The notes beneath the pieces are model-generated. The model was not told the origin of the DNA and did no database searches. It was given only the letters and a program-made list of their open reading frames with translations. A stretch of DNA of 64,000 nucleotides, taken from the NCBI GenBank assembly GCA_033182465.1, contig CP137324.1:2170001-2234000 (forward strand), given 5' to 3'. Source of the stretch: Sanghuangporus weigelae (taxonomy: Eukaryota; Basidiomycota; Agaricomycetes; Hymenochaetales; Hymenochaetaceae). Position numbers and translations under genes: made by a program. Positions 60,094 to 64,000 of the stretch are shown here, in pieces. Positions within the stretch are counted from its first letter, which is position 1. Each line of letters begins with the position of its first letter.

Positions 60094-61868
60094 ATGAAGT
60101 GTTTCACGGAAACATCCTTTCGATTCTTCATTGCTTGGTTCTGCATCACACTTAGCAATCTGCCTTTCGCCCTATGCGTAAATACTCTGAACACACCGAT
60201 CGGAGAGGTCGTCGTATACGCAACGGATCCAAGGATACAATACGACCCTCCCTTGGACAGTACCTCCGGCGTCTGGAGTCCTCTGCATGTTCATCATTTT
60301 GACCACAATGCTTCACAGACGTCAGATCCCAGCGCTAAAGTTTCTCTCGTTTTCCAGGGTGAGTGGCAAAAGTAGCGGAATTGAAATACTGACGACAGTT
60401 TTGTCTGCAGGTACTTCAGTATGGCTTTATGCCGCTGGGACTCCGGAATTTCCTCCGCTAAGCTTCATCCTCGATAACAGCTCGACCGTGGTGCAAGCCA
60501 ACCAGGGTGATCGGATTCTAAAGATATCTCCCGGGGCATCTGATCTGGATCCCTCAGCAAACCATACTATCGTAGTCCAGAAAAAGTTGGACTCAAGCAG
60601 CTCCTCCCTGTGGAACATAATCGCATTTGGGTACGTCGTGGTCTATTCCTTAGTTCCGAGTCTTATTCCGCTTCAGCTTTACGGTACCCCCTAGCAGCCG
60701 CATTGCTTCTCCGTCGCCGAGTCCTGCAATACCTGACATGTCTATGTCTACGGCGGCTGGCACGAATGCTAACACCACGAAGCATGAAGACGGATCCCGA
60801 AAGTTGCCAGGTGGAACTATAGCAGGAATCGTGGTTGCGATATTATCCGGTATTGGGTTTGCCGTCGTTCTGCGTTTCTGCCTACGACGTCAACATAACA
60901 AGATGTCCGACGTTGTTCCCGAACCGCTAGTCATACTTCCTGAACCCCCTCGACGAGATCTGTCGCGATTTCATCGCTTATACTCGGATCGACTACCGCA
61001 TTTTACGGCCCCGACATCAATTTGGCCATCCTCCGTTATGCACGCGAGTACGATAGACCAACCTGCGCTTCCACATGCCCATGGTTCTCTGCGCGAGAAG
61101 ACTACACCCTTCTCAGTTCCAGCGCCTTCGCCGCTAATAGTGAAGCCATCTCCTCCGAAGCGGCGGCAACCCAGGTTTTCTGGATTCTTCGTTGCGAATC
61201 CATCAAGCCACTCGAGTCGTTCAGTTCGATCCCAGTCATTAAAGGATTCACGAGTTCGTTCGGATCGAATGCCCGCTAAAGCCACAAATCTAGACTTATT
61301 GGCCTCCGACGATCCGAAGCTTGAGACTGGTTTATTAAATGAGAAGGAATCAAACCCGACTCGAGTCGACAAGGGAAAGCAAAGAGCGGTCGACTTCGAA
61401 ATTGATCCTGCCCTTCCGGAAAGGCCAAGGGTTGCTCGCAAGCAGTCCTTGAGGCGCTTCTTCTTTACAACCAATCCCAATCCCTCAACGACCTCTAGTT
61501 CATCGACGTCATCTCTGGGAAGGTCTGCGACTGCAAGGACAGCAGCTGTAGCAGACTACGTTCGAGACCAGATTCGTCGACACAGGAAGGCACAACAAGG
61601 AACTTCGCAACCTCCGGTGTCTACAAGTGCTGCAGCGCAGCCTTCGATCACAATCCCAAAGATGTCGCCAAGAATCGCATCTGTAGAACCCGAACCCAAT
61701 CCTGTTTTGCAGGTACAGAAGAAGACTAGAACAAGCCAAACCCTTTTCTTCACTATGAATCCGAGTCCATCAATACCTGATTCCAATAATGGATGCGCAG
61801 AGGCGGAGTCTATGTTTTCAGAAGTTCCACCTCCAAGAAATGATAAAGGGAAAGGAAGAGCATTCTAG
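60094..61868 (+). CDS. Single-pass membrane protein of unknown function, long paralogue
   Basis: Three exons (60094-60358, 60411-60630, 60677-61868) give 558 residues. Signal peptide (IAWFCITLSNLPFALC), extracellular domain with YATDPRIQYDPPLDS, DHNASQTSDPSAKVSLVFQG and NHTIVVQKK, matching the paralogue at 29.4 kb including both intron phases. After a Ser/Pro stalk, one membrane helix (IAGIVVAILSGIGFAVVL) and a basic LRRQH stop-transfer. The cytoplasmic tail of about 320 residues is basic and Ser-rich and repeats the motif F-F-x-x-N-P three times (FFVANP, FFFTTNP, LFFTMNP), plus DKGKQRA and DKGKGRA. Function unknown; the layout suggests a cell-surface protein with a signalling or scaffolding tail. 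Confidence 0.78.
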
Positions 61869-62027
61869 ACATACTCTGCTTCATTATAAATTATGACGCT
61901 ATCACCTTCACATCGGATCGCAATCGTTCTGTAGCAAAAGCAATCATTTCACATCCCTCTGTCCACGTAGTTATAATACATATGTTTGTCTCTCCTCAGT
62001 TTCCGAATCGATACCAACAAAGCAATT

Positions 62028-63854
62028 TTACCGATCAACATCGACATCGCTATTCGACTCTACCATTTTATCAGGGAGCAGAGATGCGGCCATAAGTGCC
62101 AGGATAACTATTCCGATGGCGACAATGTAGACGAGCAAGCCGTTCAACAGATTGTACTCGATCGATGCCGCGAACAAAGACGTTGTCGCTGCAGGACCAA
62201 TTGCATGGATGGCGGCTGTGACGGCTGCAACAAAGCCGTTGGTAGCTCCGAGAGATCTCTTGTTAGGCGCAGCCAGGGTAACAAAGATAAATGCGCAGCC
62301 TGAGAAAGTGACATCAGAAATCAATCATTGTGGTTGTTAAACAAGTAGTATTGCTATTACCTCCACTCATATCAGAGAAGATACAAAGGCAAAGCTGGAA
62401 GCAGAGCGCAACCCAAGTGATCGAGCTCAAGCCATAAGTCCGAGCAAGTAAAGTTATCATCGGGAAGAGCATGAAGATTGGGATGTTTGCGAACAAGGCT
62501 AGCATAAGTAAAGTTTTCGCGCCGAGCCAGTCATGAAACTTTTCAAAAGAGAGCACTTGGAAAATTCCCATGGTCAGCCCGTACAAGCCGAGAAGGGAAC
62601 CGATTGTTGGCGGAGACAATCCTAATCCACCGAGCTGGATAGATGTCGCATAAAAAAGTGGCTCCACAGAAATAAAAGCAATGTCAATGAGGGATAAGAG
62701 AGCGTAATTGAGAACTGCGATCAGAACAGGGCGCGTGAGCACAGATTTCATAGGAGGAATCGCTTCGACTTCATCGATAATTATGTATTGATTCTCAAGT
62801 GAGGGAGGAACGGAATGGCTTTCTGAGTTGTCTACTTGATGGACTTGCCTTGCAATTAGGTGTGGAGTCTAAATAGCATAAGTGTGGCTCACTGGATTGC
62901 ACACAGTAGTCACTTACCTCTTGCAAGAACAGGAAAACGACGACCGATGACGCTATTGGAAAGAGAGCAACAACGAGGCAGGGAAGAAAATATGGATACT
63001 CTTTCCAGAAGGGACATCTGCTGAAAGCCCAAGGAAATCGCTCTGCAGGATGAGAAAGTTGACCACCGATGAACGGACTTTTGCCAGGAGAGGTGAGAAA
63101 TTCGACATCATGGAAATCAGCAGAACATACCCCAGCATAGCGCCAACAGACCACACAACAGGAATAAACGCGAAAGCTTGCGCCATGTTTGAGAAGTCGG
63201 TTATCTCGCCCATCATGCTTTTAATTACTCCTGAGTATCCATTCAATAATCCAGCTAAGCATCGACTATTGAGAAGAAATTGAGTTCTCGAAGCTGCATT
63301 TGTGCGTGTTAACCGAATCTACCTATAAACAAGCCATGGAAATGTTCTTGATAGACCAAAACATATCATTGATATGGATAGTCCAGTGAAACCAACAAAA
63401 AGAACAGGACGTCTACCAACAGAATCAGACAAGCGACTCCAGAAGAGAACAGTCAAGGCTTCGCATGCAAAGAATAGTGATTCCTAAAAGGCTGCTTAAT
63501 GGAGTTTGATTCTTCCAGTGATTTGACCCACCAGAAGACCCGCATAATATCCGGCCTTGCGTTCATCTCCGCCTATAATATCTAGCCCTTTTATGAGCTT
63601 GCGAAGTCGAGGGTTACTTTATTAGAATAGCACAAAAGAGCCAATAGTCAATGACTTTACATGTATTTCACGGTACTCACCTCGTTGATGAATGGATAGA
63701 TCGATTGCGAAGTTACAGGCTCCGAAAGTTGCACAAAAAGAAGAGCGGCGATTTGAGATGTTGGTAGCGGTGTTCTTCTTTGTGCCTGACTCCCAGCGAT
63801 CAAGGGAGTTCGCTCATCCAATTCGTTAGTGATAGAAGCAGAAGTAGAAGACAT
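62028..63854 (-). CDS. Major facilitator superfamily transporter (ZIFL/YCR023C-like)
   Basis: Start ATG 63854 (hydrophilic N-terminus ELDERTPLIAGSQAQRR), about 12 membrane helices in several exons. Helix 1 reads IAALLFVQLSEPVTSQSIYP; DERKAGYYAGLLESLFFACE follows; the loop signature between helices 2 and 3 is FWSRLSDSVGRRPVLF; helix 5 region is GAMLGPFIGGQLSHP. A hydrophilic loop with VDNSESHSVPPSL separates the halves. The second half includes LLSLIDIAFISVEPLF and APNKRSLGATNGF. The ending is acidic (VESNSDVDVDR). The pattern fits the fungal group related to yeast YCR023C and plant ZIFL exporters; the substrate cannot be read from the sequence. Confidence 0.85.
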
Positions 63855-64000
63855 CCTGGGGATATTTTTCCGGGAGAGGATTCTGTTTATCCTTGGGCAT
63901 CAAGAATGATTCGCAGCATTAATTTCTGTACAAAATTGAGTTCATATAGAGCTGGTTCGTCAGAACTGATGTTAGAGAGATAACTTTGCGAGACGTAAAT

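Overview
The window looks like nuclear DNA of a filamentous basidiomycete, most likely an Agaricomycete. Genes are short and dense, on both strands, and cut by many introns of about 50-60 bases with GT...AG ends. The gene set fits a plant-biomass decomposer: GH10 xylanases with a fungal CBM1 cellulose-binding module, a cyanase, fungal luciferase-family proteins, a DUF6533-type membrane protein and Crinkler-type proteins. No rRNA or convincing tRNA gene was found. All exon models were made by eye from splice signals and recalled family sequences.

Region 1-7.2 kb is repeat-rich and gene-poor. It holds an old Ty3/gypsy integrase fragment (minus strand), a 3.2-kb segment bounded by inverted repeats of about 340-400 bases (2021-5247), an orphan ORF starting at the edge of that repeat, and a 135-base MITE-like hairpin next to the first real gene.

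Region 7.2-19.8 kb carries two Crinkler-type genes (header + REase-like domain + kinase-like domain) at 7.2 and 17.7 kb. Between them are a 1.3-kb terminal-inverted-repeat element, a decayed copy of the histone chaperone gene HIR1, a luciferase-family gene, rad10/ERCC1, the small molybdopterin synthase subunit and a CCDC174-family gene.

Region 20-31 kb has a very divergent beta-tubulin paralogue, a serine-rich protein of unknown function, a DUF6533-type membrane protein, a second luciferase-family paralogue with identical exon lengths, and a single-pass membrane protein. Region 31-46.5 kb is mostly housekeeping: peroxisomal multifunctional beta-oxidation enzyme (fox2), vacuolar Ca2+/H+ exchanger (vcx1), thiamine pyrophosphokinase and the mRNA exporter mex67.

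Region 46.8-64 kb has a zinc-finger-like protein, cyanase, three GH10 xylanase copies on the minus strand (one decayed and lacking CBM1) with the SDH assembly factor gene SDHAF3 among them, a longer paralogue of the single-pass membrane protein, and an MFS transporter. A recurring theme is local gene duplication: Crinkler-type x2, luciferase-family x2, single-pass membrane protein x2, GH10 x3, plus the HIR1 remnant.
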